From Ilex aquifolium (taxonomy: Eukaryota; Streptophyta; Magnoliopsida; Aquifoliales; Aquifoliaceae), in contig OX637391.1 of the NCBI GenBank assembly GCA_951799425.1, forward strand, positions 45,293,069 through 45,357,068: DNA of 64,000 nt, written 5' to 3'. The notes under the pieces are model-generated. The model saw only the letters and a list, made by a program, of their open reading frames with translations, was not told the origin of the DNA and did not search any database. The position numbers and the translations under genes were made by a program. How positions within the stretch are numbered: position 1 is the stretch's first letter; the number at the start of each line of letters is the position of its first letter. Shown here one piece after another: positions 35,101 to 46,789 of the stretch.

Positions 35101-36801
35101 GATGACATGGCATATTACATAGATTTTATTATTGAAAGTTAGTTAAATTAGTTGAAGTGGATACCTAAAATAGATAGCGTTGTTGGAATGACTTTGAAAA
35201 AGTGGTTAGCTAAAGTAGATAATATAATATTTTAATATATTTTGAGTGGCGATCTTGTTGGAGATGCTCTTAGACTAGCTATTCCCGATCTATTTCCCCC
35301 TGCCCCTTTTTCACTCGCTGGATGTGCCAAGCAGTAATCCCTCGCCTCCTCCTCCTCTTCGAGTCTCATCAGAGACTCTCGCCTCTCTCTGCCTCTCCAT
35401 CGATTGAACTCGAAGCCACAAGCCAGTGAAGCCACAAGCACCCTGAAATCCCTTACTGCCGCCTGAAACCTAAATCCCAAGCACCCTGAAACCTAAATCC
35501 CAAATCAATCGATCAAACTCCCTTGCCTTCAGACAGAGCATCCTCTTTCTCTCAGACCATCGATCGAAGTGGAAGCCTTCAGAGCTGATTCAGAGTCGAA
35601 TGCACAAGCCACAACACAAGCCACAAGCCTTCAGAGCCACAGCGCCACCGCCATAGCACCATCCTGGTATGCAGTCTCTCTCTCTCATTCTCTCTCTGTC
35701 TACCAGTTGCTACCGGACCACAGCCACTCACACCCAAATCAGCAACCCCATCCATCGCCCACCGCATATACGCATAGCCACCACCACACACGACACAACC
35801 ACTGCCCCCGTCGCCATCCATCCTTTTGTATGTATGATTTCAAAGTGTTTGTTGGTTTGCTTCTGGGAAAAAAAAATACAAGCTCAATTTTTAACTTTGA
35901 CAGACATAGCCTATGAATTTTCAATTCTGGGTGGTTTTAAGAATTGAGTTTTTGATTTTGCTATCAAGAAAATATGTGACTTTCCATTTTAAAAAATTAT
36001 TCATCTCTCAGTGCCAACCCATCTGATGGATTCCAATAATTTTAGGGTATATGATGAATTGAGTTTTTGATCTAGCAGTAATTTGACATTCAATTGTTGG
36101 GTTGTATGAGTTGTTCATGCTTTTTATATTGATGGGTTCATTTCTGTTTTTGTATTAAGTTTTTAGTAGATTGTCTATCGTTGCTGCATTTGAGGCACTA
36201 CCAATTGCTTATGTGGTTTAAGTAGGGACAAATGAACTCACTTCTGTCAATTAATATGAATGTAGGCTTGAAAACTATGTTCTTGATTACTAAAATCATG
36301 GTTGTGAGATGTATTTGTGTTTCAGTTGTTGATCTTTTCGATTTTTTGTTCTCTTTTTTGTTCTTGCATTGCAATGTGATACTTATATTTGGGTAGAACT
36401 AATTAGATAGAACAAGATAGAGTGGGGTGGAGAAAAGTTTGATACTTACAATAGCATATGCAGACCTTTTGCTTCAATGAACCATATTCATTGTTTTGTT
36501 TCTTTATGTTAATTACTCTTTGGGTCACAAACTAAGGTATTTGTGCAATTGTTGCTACTGTAATCAGATTAGTAATGCCAATGGATCCCCCTTCACCAAT
36601 CTTATGCATGATGGAACAAATTTAGATGATGAGGTTATAGGTCAATCTTCACCGATTGTTAGTTAAAGTTAGTTGAAGTGGTTAGCTAAAATAGATAGCG
36701 TTGTTGGAGTGAATTTGAAAAAGTAGTTAACTAAAGTAGATAGTATAATATTTAAATATATTTTGAGTAGCTATTTTAGATAGCATTGTTGGAGTTGCTC
36801 T

Positions 36802-37049
36802 TAGAGTCTGGCCCAATTGATGCCCTATTATAGCTGTTGGAAGTTTTTCTGGCGCAAATACTAGTGTTTTTTTGACATCCCATAAGCATCATCACTGTCC
36901 ATGCTCATCTGGTCCAATCGGATCACTCTGTCAAACCATCCTACGGAAAATCTCTCTCACAGCCTTGTTTTATTCTTCTTTTTTATCTCGTCTATGGGCT
37001 CTCTATGAAGTGGAACTGATTCGTGTTCATCCTCCTAATCAAAGTGCTG
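36802..37049. promoter_or_regulatory. Putative ALG14 promoter-proximal region
   Basis: The short non-repeat stretch between the end of the outer TIR element and the candidate first exon. No TATA box is clear. Its status as promoter is inferred only from position. Confidence 0.25.
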
Positions 37050-37152
37050 ACTGCTGAGACGTTTCGGAGCCCAAAGCAAATAGAGAGATAGGAAAGATTA
37101 GGGAAGATGGCCGCTGCACGAAGATGGTGATACCGATGTGACGGCTTATCAG
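37050..37152 (+). other. Candidate 5'-UTR exon of ALG14 with a short upstream ORF
   Basis: Ends in a consensus donor (atcag|gtacaa at 37152/37153). A matching acceptor ctgacag|gaggag at 38689/38690 lies 27 bases before the ALG14 ATG, so a 1.5-kb leader intron is plausible. The exon contains an eight-codon upstream ORF (37107-37130, peptide MAAARRW) with a good start context (aagATGG). The transcription start is unknown and no transcript evidence is available here. Confidence 0.35.
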
Positions 37153-38716
37153 GTACAAACAGTCATGTGTGTCTATATTTATATACATATCTAAGTATAT
37201 ATTATTTTTATGAGTGGAAGATTTAGTTTGAAATTTATTTGATTGGTGGGGCTAGGATTTAGGCGTAAGCGGAAAATAGAGATTTCCGTAAAGTAGTTTA
37301 GAATTTGTATTGAGAGGATTGCTGCGATGAAAGTTTTGTTTGAAATTCAATTGATTGAAGGGAAAAATGGTTTTGAAGGATGTGTTTGGGGTTTCAGGTT
37401 TAATGAGGAATTGTGGATTGTTTTTGGTTAGTCTAAATTGACTTGATATTTGGTGAGAGAAAATCTGAAATTTGTACAGCCATCAGTGCACTAGGGTTGA
37501 CCGTTCTTCTTCTTCTTGTTCTTGGGCTCCTACTTATCTACTGGGTAGATAATTTTGTGTTAAAGCTTCTATAGACTGGGACTTTTTATTTAAGGGTTTT
37601 GATTATTTCCGCAAGTAAAATTGACTTTTGATTGTCACGTGGGTTAAAAATTTTGGAAGTAGTACTAGTTATAAAATTCGTGTTCCTAAATTAATCTACC
37701 ATAAATATATTGTTTCTCTTAGTGTTTCTACTAGTAGAATTTATTTCTCCTCCTTTTACAATTTTTTTTTGGCATAAAGAAAGTTATTGTTAAACATTCT
37801 CATATTTTTTAGCTTTAGACATTCTTTTTAAGTTTTTGTATATGCTGAAGTTGTGGTTCCATAAGTTGCACCATAATGCTAAAAAGCCCCTGTATTATGT
37901 CATATGAAGCTTATGCGTCAATTTAGCTGTAAGGTTCAGTTCATAAAGGCTTTTTTGGATTTTTCTTGAGACAATTACGTGTATTTTGATGGTTCTGGAT
38001 TGAATATAGTGATTTAGGGATTCTCATCGAAGGGGATTTTTGCATGCCCTAAAAAATTATAGGGTATTTTTCTGAAACAGGGTTAAGGCTGTAATCTCGA
38101 CAGAAATTAGGATGAGCGTTGATGAATAAAATAAGAATTAGTAGAAATTCTCATAGGCGAAGCAAATCAAACCTATTTTCACACAAAGAAGATAAAAAAA
38201 ACAAAATTATAGTTGCTAGGAAAGCTGCGGAGATTCTATGGGAAATGGGAAACGACGAAGTGACCAAAACCTGGAGGAGTATTATGAATTGGGTAAATAT
38301 GATACATGCCCCCTATATTGTGATGTTAGTTTTAATTTGCCCTCAATTTTATCCTTGAACTCTAAAAATCGTGGCTTGCATTGTGGACCGACTGTTATTA
38401 AGAGTTACTTAGTATCCCTTTCTTGTTCCCGCTAACCGGGTTACGAAGAGGGTAGATTGAGTACAAACTTAATATTTGCCATTATTTCCACAAATGGTTA
38501 GCTTAGATACGAACTCACATGATCACAATTGTTAAGCCAATATTTCTACAACTACAGATAACACATCTTTGTGCAATTATGTAGAAGTATTGATAGGGGG
38601 TGGGTGTAGTACAAATACGATTATACTATCATTAAGTTTGTTTGACTATTGCTTCACATTCCCTTTCTGTTTTGAAGTTCGACTGACAGGAGGAGAAGAG
38701 GGCTTTTGTTTCCAAT

Positions 38717-41700
38717 ATGACTCCACATGTTTCCTTCCTTTTTACTATTGCTGCTGTTGGCTTGATTGTGACTCGTGTTCTGTATGTCATTTATCGGAGT
38801 GGCAAACCACATGGTACTAAGTCTCTGAAACCTCGCCGTACTTTGATCATTCTGGGTTCAGGTGTGTTCATGTGTCTGCCTTCCCATCATGCCGTAAATT
38901 GTTTAACATTTTTTGCATCCTGGTAATTTATTTTGATTCATGTAGGGGGCCACACAGCAGAGATGCTAAATCTCTTATCAGTGCTGCAAACAGACTGGTT
39001 TGCTCCCAGATTTTACATTGCTGCTGCCACTGATAATATGAGCCTCCAGAAGGCGCGTGTATACGAGGACACTTTGGTTGATAAGGTGCATTGCATTATA
39101 TTTTATAGCTGTTGTTTACTCCTTTTCCTTTTTCTGAGAATTAGACATGGACCTTTTTTTTTTTTTTTTCAAATAAAAACTTCTAGTATTGGCTAAATGC
39201 ATTGCTGATGAATTGGGGAATTGGTTAGGGGGAAGACATTTGCAAAGTATTTGTAAAACTTATAAAACAGTTTTTACATATCCTGTACAGAGTAGAATTA
39301 AGTGAGACATTTCTTAAAATCATCTTTTCTTTTCTTTTTTTTTTGAAAAAGGGATCATGTTTTTGCTGATATTAAATTGTCTTTCCTTGGTAGTTATGAT
39401 GACATGTTAACCTGTTCATCAAATCTTTCATCTGTTTCTTACATGAGATTTATGTCTCATACATATGACATTTTCGTAGGCCACCTAACTTATGATTTTA
39501 GAAATTGGTATGTCTTTCCACCTTGGAATTATTGGAATATAAATCCTTAAAATTAATGTCCTATGAAATTGTAATTGCCATTCATAATCTCACTGAAAGC
39601 ATTCTATTTTGTTCAGGTCCTCTCTGTCTATGATGAGCCGTTCAAATGTCCCCTGATTGAGCACCTATGTAACTTTAGTCTTATAACTATTGACTCCTAT
39701 ATTCTTTTAGGCAAATCTCCTATGTTCTCGAAGGCAGATTCGATGTAACACTGCCTTTACCATTTCAGCATCTTTCTTGTAAGTCCAAATGATGCTACCT
39801 TTAGTAGCTGTTGTTCAATGTTTTAGAAGTTGTGCTAGAAATTTATCAAGAGGCTTAGGATGATCACCTAATTTCCCAATATTGAAAATAAAAAATCCAG
39901 AAATAAACATTGCAATGTCTGCCCACAACTCTGTTTACTCTCTATTGACAGCCAAATCAGTAACTCAGCTTGTGAGAAATCCCAATTTTGAACGATGTGT
40001 TTCCACAAGTTACATCGACATGGGCTCATCACAAACCTTAATAGTGTTGAGATCTCTTCTGATTGTTACTTTCTCCTAATCTGCGTAGTAACTCTCAGTT
40101 AATTTTGCTCAAATTTGCTCAATGCTATTAATCAGCCTTTAAAGACCCTCGTTAGTTCAAATTTTGTTTGAACTCTTTAAGATGATACTTAAACCTTGTT
40201 GCCTAACGCTCCCAAAAGTTCTTGTTAAGCCTATTCAGTTACCTAACTGCTTCCCTTATTGCCAATATGAGTAAATTAATCAGGTGGGGGCAGCAAGACA
40301 AGAGAACATTGTTTAGAGATCCGCTCCCAACTTCTAGGCTGCTCCTATTTTCAGTAAGGCTGCACCCTAGTGATAGGTTGGGCTTGTCTAGTCAAGGTCC
40401 ATGCAGTCTGAAGCTGAAAGCTTAGTCTACTTTCAAGATTTAATCCGTCCTTGCGGATTAGCTTTATTCTACCCTATGTTGATTAGTGGGTATGTAGTTG
40501 CATTCTGATAATGGTTAGTTTAAGTCTGGGCCCTTTTGGGCCCAAGACCCTCCAAGGCCACAGATAGCGGCCCAAGATGCCCATCCAGGCAATATCCTCT
40601 GGGCTTGAACTGGTCAACACCACGGAGCTAGGACATTACCAAGGGAAGCTTGGGTTGAATGGGCTCGGCACATATGAGGTCAGGACACGGTAACTCGGAG
40701 CAAGGTCAACCTAAAAAGCTGCAAAGGGACACACATCTAGGGGACAAGAGAACACAGTCAGGTGGCTTTGATGAATAGCAGCCCACAGGTAGTGTTGACG
40801 GATTAAGGACAACAGTCTATAGATATTAGAATCAGGAATGTTTGGGACCACAGTGCCAGGGTGGAAATGGATATAGAGGGGACCACTGGATCAGCCAAGA
40901 AGGACGAATGTGAAACCCTAGCTATCGGTAGTATAAATAGTTGGGAGTGCTACAGTGCACATAGACGAAGATACCTGTAAGTAAGCAACAGAGAATCGAG
41001 TGATATCCTGTAACAGCTTCAAGCCTTACTCTCTGTAACTGTCACCATCTTCCTCAAGTAATACAATCCCCCAAGGAACAGGAGCCTCTCCTGTAGTGGA
41101 CGTAACCTTAGTCGTTCGGCTAAGGCGAATCACTTAAATTCTGTCCTCTCTTCGTTGTTCATTTACAGCATACACCTTCACACGCATCCACTTAAGCAAT
41201 CACACGCACATTGGACCTCGCCCGATTCTTTTTTGTGACCCAGGTCCATTAGTTTCAAGCACCATCACATTCTATGGTGAAGTTTGTTATACATTTCTTT
41301 TGATAGGATAAGTTGGTGATACATTTGTAGTCAACTTGTCATCTCAGTTAACTAATTGCAGTTCCTTAACATACCACTGTGGCCTTGAATAGTGCACATT
41401 CGGAGGCCAAATCAGAGGAAGGGTCAAATATATAAAAACTTGAAGAGCAGTTACTTTCACTGGAAATGATGGGTTAAATGAGGCTGGAATTGTGGAAAGA
41501 AGGTATTCTTTTCAATGTTAGCTGATGCTGATCCATCTTCCCAAATTTTTATTCCCTTTGGTGTGAGTGAACTTTTTTGTTGAATAGTTGGCAAGGAGAA
41601 AAGTCTTTTGAAGGGTTCTTGATAATTTCCTGCATTGTACAACAACCTTGACAGCTTTAATGCAAAGTTCTCATGCATCATTCTCTGGTATATATATTTT

Positions 41701-42773
41701 TACAGCTGAGAATGAGACTATCTATGAAAGGAAGTTTGGTGTTTCTTGGTTTATGCAAGGTGGTGTTGTCCTGACAGAAGAGACGAACAAATCTTATTAT
41801 AATTGTTAACTGTCATAAGTCTGAAAATTTGAAAGGAGAGATGTTAGTGTCTTTTGAATCCGATGTCTTGCTTTGATGTAATAAATACACTCCTGCCATT
41901 TATTTTATTTGTTATATCGACCATGAAATGTGGAGTCTTTGCCTCAATTTAATATAGAGACCAGGTAAGTATTTTATTTTATTGAGGTTTGAGTTGTTGT
42001 ACATATAAGTATATCTTCTGTTGTTGAATAACATATAAGTTCTATCCGACAGACTGGATTTTGCTTTTTATCCCTGATAAATATTGCTGGTTTATCCTGG
42101 ACTCTACATTCTCAAAATGGTTTTGTTTTCTCGTAGAAAAGCGTTGGGGTGGCAGATACTGGTCATTTTATGCAGATTTATCGAAGCCGAGAAGTAGGTC
42201 AATCATATTTTACCTCTGTTGGAACGACCTTAATTGCAATAGCACATGCGTTGTGGCTAATGATTAGAATTCGACCACAAGTGGTATTTTTCCTATCTTC
42301 TATCAAGTTTTTTCTTCAACCCACTTTTGTTTCAGTTTTTACTGCAACTATTTCTTATCAATTTGGTATTTCGGTTGTGAATCTTTTTTTGTGATATTCC
42401 TTTTACAGATTCTGTGCAATGGCCCCGGTACTTGTATACCTCTATGCGCAATTGCATTTGTTTTCAAGGTTTGGATGCCTAACTTGAAACTAATTTTTCT
42501 TGTGTTTTTCTGGCTTTTGATGAAGTGCTTCTATAATTAGTGTCTTTTTCAGATGATATTTGAGATCAATATACAGCTTTTAATTATTACCTGCAGGTCT
42601 TGGGGATTAGATGGTCATCTATTTTCTATGTTGAGAGTATAGCAAGAGTGAGAAGGCTATCTTTAAGTGGTTTGCTTCTTTACAAGTTATGCATGGCTGA
42701 TCAATTATTCGTGCAATGGCCACAACTACAGAAGAAATATCCTCGAGCTCACTATGTGGGTTGTCTCATGTAG
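38717..42773 (+). CDS. ALG14: UDP-N-acetylglucosamine transferase subunit ALG14 homologue, five exons
   Basis: ALG14 is the ER-membrane subunit that recruits the catalytic ALG13 to the cytosolic face. The pair adds the second GlcNAc to GlcNAc-PP-dolichol in N-glycan assembly. Coding exons: 38717-38861, 38946-39085, 42137-42283, 42409-42468 and 42597-42773. All introns are GT-AG and the joins keep frame, giving 222 codons plus TAG, close to usual plant ALG14 length. A membrane helix spans residues about 6-26. The glycine-rich LGSGGHTAEM is at residues 46-55, crossing the exon 1/2 junction. FMQIYRSREVGQS is in exon 3, CNGPGTCIPL at 147-156 and YVESIAR at 175-181. The C-terminus YVGCLM is the family's conserved end. 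The ATG has a membrane anchor directly behind it and no longer in-frame alternative is apparent. No damage is seen, so I consider it functional. Confidence 0.95.
39086..42136 (+). other. ALG14 intron 2 (3.05 kb)
   Basis: Bounded by aag|gtgcat and tcgtag|aaaagc. Far longer than introns 1 (84 bp), 3 (125 bp) and 4 (128 bp), partly because of a 762-bp solo LTR insertion. No other gene is seen inside. Confidence 0.88.
40506..41267 (+). repeat. Solo LTR in ALG14 intron 2
   Basis: 762-bp block with ends TGAT...ATCA and a perfect 5-bp duplication cattc at 40501-40505 and 41268-41272. It contains a TATA-like tataaatag at 40932-40940 and leader-like downstream sequence on the plus strand, so its promoter faces the same way as ALG14. 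No internal retrotransposon sequence remains, which fits LTR-LTR recombination. The family was not identified. Confidence 0.85.
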
Positions 42774-43369
42774 TTGATACAGTTCTACGTTTCCATGAGT
42801 ACTCATGTCAAATATCCCAGTTTTGCAATCTTACCTGCATCTGACGCCTACTTTTCTGAATGGCTGTTGCTTACTTGACTGAAGAAGTGTAGTTGTCTCG
42901 TAGACCCCATCTCTACGCAAGGGGGAAATTGATGAATGCTGCAAAGTTATTGACATATACAAATTGTTACAAATTTGAGTTTACGTAAAGTTAAGGTTTC
43001 ATTAACATCTGCAGGCCAGTTTCATTGCTGGAGTGCTACTTGTTTATCCAAACACTGGGTCTTTAGTTATTACATTTCTACCTACAAAGTAGCTGCGGAG
43101 TACTACTTGAGGTGCGAAATGGAGTTAAAAAGTGGATGGAATGTATTATTACTATTTAATTATGACGTCATGCATCTTTTTTGCTTTGTGACTGATTTTC
43201 TTTTATCCAGTCTTTGGGTGGCCTCCATAGCCATGACTATTAAGTCTAATAGGTGAATACAAATTTGATTTTGGTTATAATTGGATCAAACTTAGATTTA
43301 TATGGATTATAAGAATTTTTTTTTGTGAAAACTAGAAAAAAAAAGTTAGGGATTAATGTATTTGTGAAA
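42774..43369 (+). other. ALG14 3' flank, including its 3' UTR
   Basis: No second gene seen. The 3'-UTR end and poly(A) site cannot be placed from sequence alone. The ORF at 42975-43256 has no recognisable domain. Confidence 0.5.
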
Positions 43370-43610
43370 GGATAGAAGCAGTTTAGATAAATCAAGAAAG
43401 AATTGACTTAAATGGTTGGAATATGTATATAGGAGACTTATAATTACATCGGTGAGGAAGAGTGATGTGATAATTATTAATAATAATGCGAGTGTGGAGG
43501 GAGATGAGATGGTTAAAAAGAATTGATAACGTGGGATTTAATGAAAAAAATGACCCATGATAGAGCACAATGTAGCCAACCCAAAGATTGATACAAGATT
43601 TTGTTAAGTT
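43370..43610 (+). pseudogene. 3' end of a LINE-type reverse transcriptase ORF, decayed
   Basis: In plus-strand frames it shows a WLEYVYRR-like block, SVRKSDV and, after stops and a frameshift, THDRAQ. These resemble the ordered C-terminal motifs of plant LINE reverse transcriptases (WxGHVxRR, PVRRxD, DRAxWR). Too short and broken to assign a clade. Confidence 0.4.
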
Positions 43611-44699
43611 TGGCTTGAGTTGGATTGCAATTGTTTTGGTTAATGAAACAAAAGAGACAGGATTACAAAGAGACAGGAAGGTATAAAAACTAATTTGAAT
43701 ACAACATGTCGGCTGGTGCTTGAAGTAGGTTCAAAACAGAAGGGGTGTGTGTGTGTGTTTTTTTTTTGGATATGGTTGTGTTTGGATCATATTTTATAAT
43801 TTTGTGAATAAACCATGAATGAGATCTACCAATAAAGTGAATCAGCCAAATTGTCATGCCATGGGATAGACACTTAACGCTGAAAAGATAAGCCAATTAC
43901 CATGACCTTTTGAATTCAAAAGGGAAACAATTACAGAAAGACAACTATATTCAAGTGAGTGGTTAGTTATTTTGTAATTCAAAAGACAATAGTTATTAAC
44001 AAAGGGATTAAAATTGACTTACTTGACTTTTAGAATCAAAGGGCAGCATCAGTTGACAAGAGAGAATGGTGGAGGAAAAACTGCCAGATGATGACTGTAA
44101 CTATTGATGGAAAATGCCAACAGAAAGGGTATCAATTACAAGAAGAGGATACGGCCAAACGCACAAAAGGCCCATGACTTGGGCATTTTTAGGAATAGTG
44201 CTTAGTTTAGATTAGGATAGGAGTTAGTGCTGTAGTTAAGGCTGATCAGTCTCTTGTAATTGAAATTACAGTTCAAATTAAAAAAAGTGTTCTCTTTTAT
44301 TAATTCATGCGTTTTTTTCTTGCTTTGAGTCTGTCAATTGAATTCATCCAAGAAAGTCCTGAAATAAGACATTTGAGTCTCATTCAAGTAATCGCTTGGA
44401 AAAACTCTATCGAAGGGGATCAAACCAGTCAATCTTTGGAGATTTTGGACCAACAATTTTTGAAACGCCAAGTGGGATAAAAGTAATAACTTGGATCAAG
44501 ATGGTACAAACAAGGAAGCAAGACGAAACAATGGTTGGAATGAAATGATGTGAGCATATAGAGGCAACACCTATTGGTGTCAACCATGTTGACAGAAATC
44601 CAAGTTCTAACCAGGCATAACCTATGGTGCAAGAGAATGGCCAAACCAGTGGCTAAAGTAGTACACTGATGTAAGACTTTGTGCAAAACTTGAAATAGG
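43611..44699. other. Unidentified sequence, possibly LTR and leader of an old gypsy
   Basis: No gene seen. The run around 44230-44340 (stretch of ctcttgtaattgaaattac and a gtcaattgaattcatcc segment) has the feel of an LTR end and leader preceding the gag-like fragment at 44700, but no repeat partner exists in the window. Confidence 0.35.
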
Positions 44700-44896
44700 T
44701 ATTGTATGATCCTTATTCAAGCATTATGTAAGATTTGATGAATGTTATGTATGAATTGTTTAGTGGACAGACAAATATGTCAGGACATGTTAATCAAAGG
44801 GTCTTCTACCATGGGTTGAAATCACGTGATAGAAGAAGAAGATGTCAACCCAGTGGTATTTCTTGTAGAGAACCAAGGGCCACCAATGATGCTACT
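44700..44896 (+). pseudogene. Old gypsy gag region, left part, split by the Tat-like element
   Basis: Weakly coding-like sequence (EEEDVNPVVFLVENQGPPMM) directly left of the nested element. The rest of this host element continues at 50020, so both are parts of one relic. Confidence 0.45.
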
Positions 44897-45713
44897 TGAT
44901 GATGCACAAATCGGTATTGCGCAAGATCAACAGTCAAGTATACGAACAGGTGTAATTAGTGAGCAATAAATAGGCAATCAATGATAAAACAGTAAATAAT
45001 AGTCAACACAAAGATTTATAGTGGTTCGGTCCGGGTGACCTACTCCACTCTCGGAAACGGCTACGACGGCCGGAGATCTTTATTGATGAAAAATGTAGCG
45101 GGAGAATAACTCCGGGAGTATTACAGTGCTTGGGGAAGAGAGAGAGCAAAGTGTGTAATGAGGTATGTGAGGTATTGGAGGCGTCAAGGGTGTTGTCCAG
45201 ATCCCTCTCCTTGTGGACAGAGCTTACATTATATAGGCTTAGTAAGGCGGTGAGGTGGTGACGTGAGTGAGAGGTCTTCCACTATTTTGGTAAGTACAAT
45301 CTTGGTAGGAATATATCTTTTTGGTAAGCACAGTTAAGGTAGGAATAGATCTATTTGGTAAGTACAGTTAAGGTAGAAATAGATCTTCGTCCGCATCTCG
45401 ATATTTTCTCCCTTGTGTTCCTATTCCTTCGGAGGAGGATCCTGAGCTGGGTTGGACTTGAGTTGTCTTCTTGAGCTGGGTTAGACTTGAGTAGGAGTGA
45501 CGGAGTCAAGAGGGCGAAGGAGAGGCAGAGGACCTGGGCGGCGCCCCTTGGTGTCCCCCTTGGGCGGCGCCCCCTTGGCTCCTCCTCCTTGTCTTGATCT
45601 TTGATGACTTTGGTGACGTGGGCCCCTCTTAATTCATTGGGCCTGGATCGCTTTTTATTGACTTGGACCTTCTTGATTTATTGAGCCTGACCCAGTTAAT
45701 TTCGGGCTCATCA
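44897..45713 (-). repeat. 3' LTR of the gag-only Tat-like element
   Basis: 817 bp. Plus-strand ends tgatgatgcac...ggctcatca. It contains the palindromic box gggcggcgcccc and a 30-bp repeat around ttggtaagtacagttaagg (45290-45380). Confidence 0.93.
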
Positions 45714-45730
45714 TTTGCCCCCCATGCCCC
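45714..45730 (-). other. Polypurine tract of the gag-only Tat-like element
   Basis: The minus strand reads GGGGCATGGGGGGCAAA just before the 3' LTR start TGATGAG. Confidence 0.82.
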
Positions 45731-45869
45731 AAGCCTCTGACTTTTTACGAGAGGAAGGGGTTGAGGGCATGTGCTTTGTCTTCGCTTGAGTGAGCAAAAA
45801 TTTTCTTGTTTCCCACTGTGCTTTTTCATCTTCGGAGACTTGCTGAATTTATCGGTATTGGATATAGAA

Positions 45870-46315
45870 TTTTTTTCTCTTTTTTTTTTTTTTTTTGTCT
45901 TGGGCGCGGGCCCTCCTTTGTCTTTTCTTTTTTCTTCCTTTCTTCCTTGGCTTGGGCTGGGCGCTGGCCTCCCTTTCTCTCTCTTTTTTTTCTTTTTTTC
46001 CTTTCTTGATTGCTTTGGGCGCCGCCACCTTCTTCCCTATTTTTTTTTCTTCTTCCTTGGTCTCCCTGGGCGTTGACCCTTCTCTCCTCTTCATTATTAT
46101 TATTATTATTATTTTTTCTTTCCTTTGGCTTGCTTGGGCGCAACCCTTTCTTCTTCTCTTTTTTTTTGTCTTTTATTTTCTTCTTGGCTTGGGTGCCGCC
46201 CTCCCTGCTCTCTTTTTTTTTTCTTTCTTCTTTCCTTTGCTTAGGCACCGCCTCTTGGACTCCTCCTCTTTTTTTTTTTGTTTGGCTTGGCCTCCTTCGG
46301 GCGAGAGGGAGAGCT
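45870..46315. repeat. Alternating T/C-rich tracts and GGGCGCCGCC-like boxes
   Basis: Seven or eight boxes of the ttgggcgccgcc type (for example near 45899, 45952, 46013, 46131, 46185, 46240) spaced about 50-65 bp and separated by nearly pure pyrimidine. The long lysine-rich or phenylalanine/leucine-rich ORFs across it are products of this composition. Confidence 0.75.
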
Positions 46316-46789
46316 GCTGTGGGCGCCACTTGGAGGCTGGTAGGGTGCTTTGAGTGACGCCAAGAGGTTGGCAGAGCGACGCCAGAGGCCTTGAGTCTTG
46401 CTATTGGCGGTACCTCTCTGGTGCTTAGTCATTAGCTGACCTTGTTTCGGATAACAGGCGTCCTGTTGATAGAGCGATTTAGGGTGGTGTCTTCTCCTCC
46501 TCCCAAGAGGGCGAGGTTTGATACCCCTAGTGCTTCTTGGTCCGGGTACGATGGCTAGATTGCTTCCTGGGAGATGGGACCCCGTGGTGCCCCCACTCCT
46601 TCCCAAACTGTGACTCATGTGTGTACCAGGGCTAGCCCTTGTACCACTGTATGAGTTGAGACTCCAGTGCGGTTTCTACAGGGATTGTAGCTTCACCTAG
46701 TTGCCTTGCTCTCTAGTAGTGGATAGGTGTTCATGCTTCAATGTGACTTTGGCCAAGGAGCAACTTTGGATGTCTGTGACTCCTAGGGA

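Larger units (their letters stand above)
34013..35274. mobile_element. Inner TIR element nested in the outer one
   Basis: Perfect 17-bp inverted ends: tctaagagcatctccaa at 34013-34029 and its reverse complement at 35258-35274. The right subterminal region shares ctaaaatagatagcgttgttgg and the taatat...atattttgag block with the outer element. The interior contains a (CT)n tract and a minisatellite. No transposase coding region is seen. Confidence 0.65.
33982..36801. mobile_element. Outer TIR element upstream of ALG14
   Basis: Perfect 15-bp inverted ends: agagcaactccaaca at 33982-33996 and its reverse complement at 36787-36801. The last 150 bp inside the right end match the right end of the nested inner element (34013-35274). 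The interior holds gene-like 5'-UTR material (ct-rich stretches, C/A-rich exon-like segment 35280-35830) but no transposase. No target duplication could be fixed, so the superfamily is open (Mutator-, PIF- or hAT-like). Confidence 0.6.

Noticed and set aside
35569-35916. 115-codon ORF upstream of ALG14
   Set aside because: Lies in C/A-rich sequence inside the outer TIR element, with overlapping ORFs in other frames and strands. Possibly captured exon material, but no protein family is recognised.
42975-43256. 93-codon ORF after ALG14
   Set aside because: No domain. The ALG14 stop at 42771-42773 already matches the conserved C-terminus, so this is 3' flank.
45826-46357. Long ORFs on both strands (Lys-rich minus, Phe/Leu-rich plus)
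   Set aside because: Products of alternating pyrimidine tracts and GC boxes. Open frames occur in several phases on both strands, which is typical of low complexity and not of a gene.
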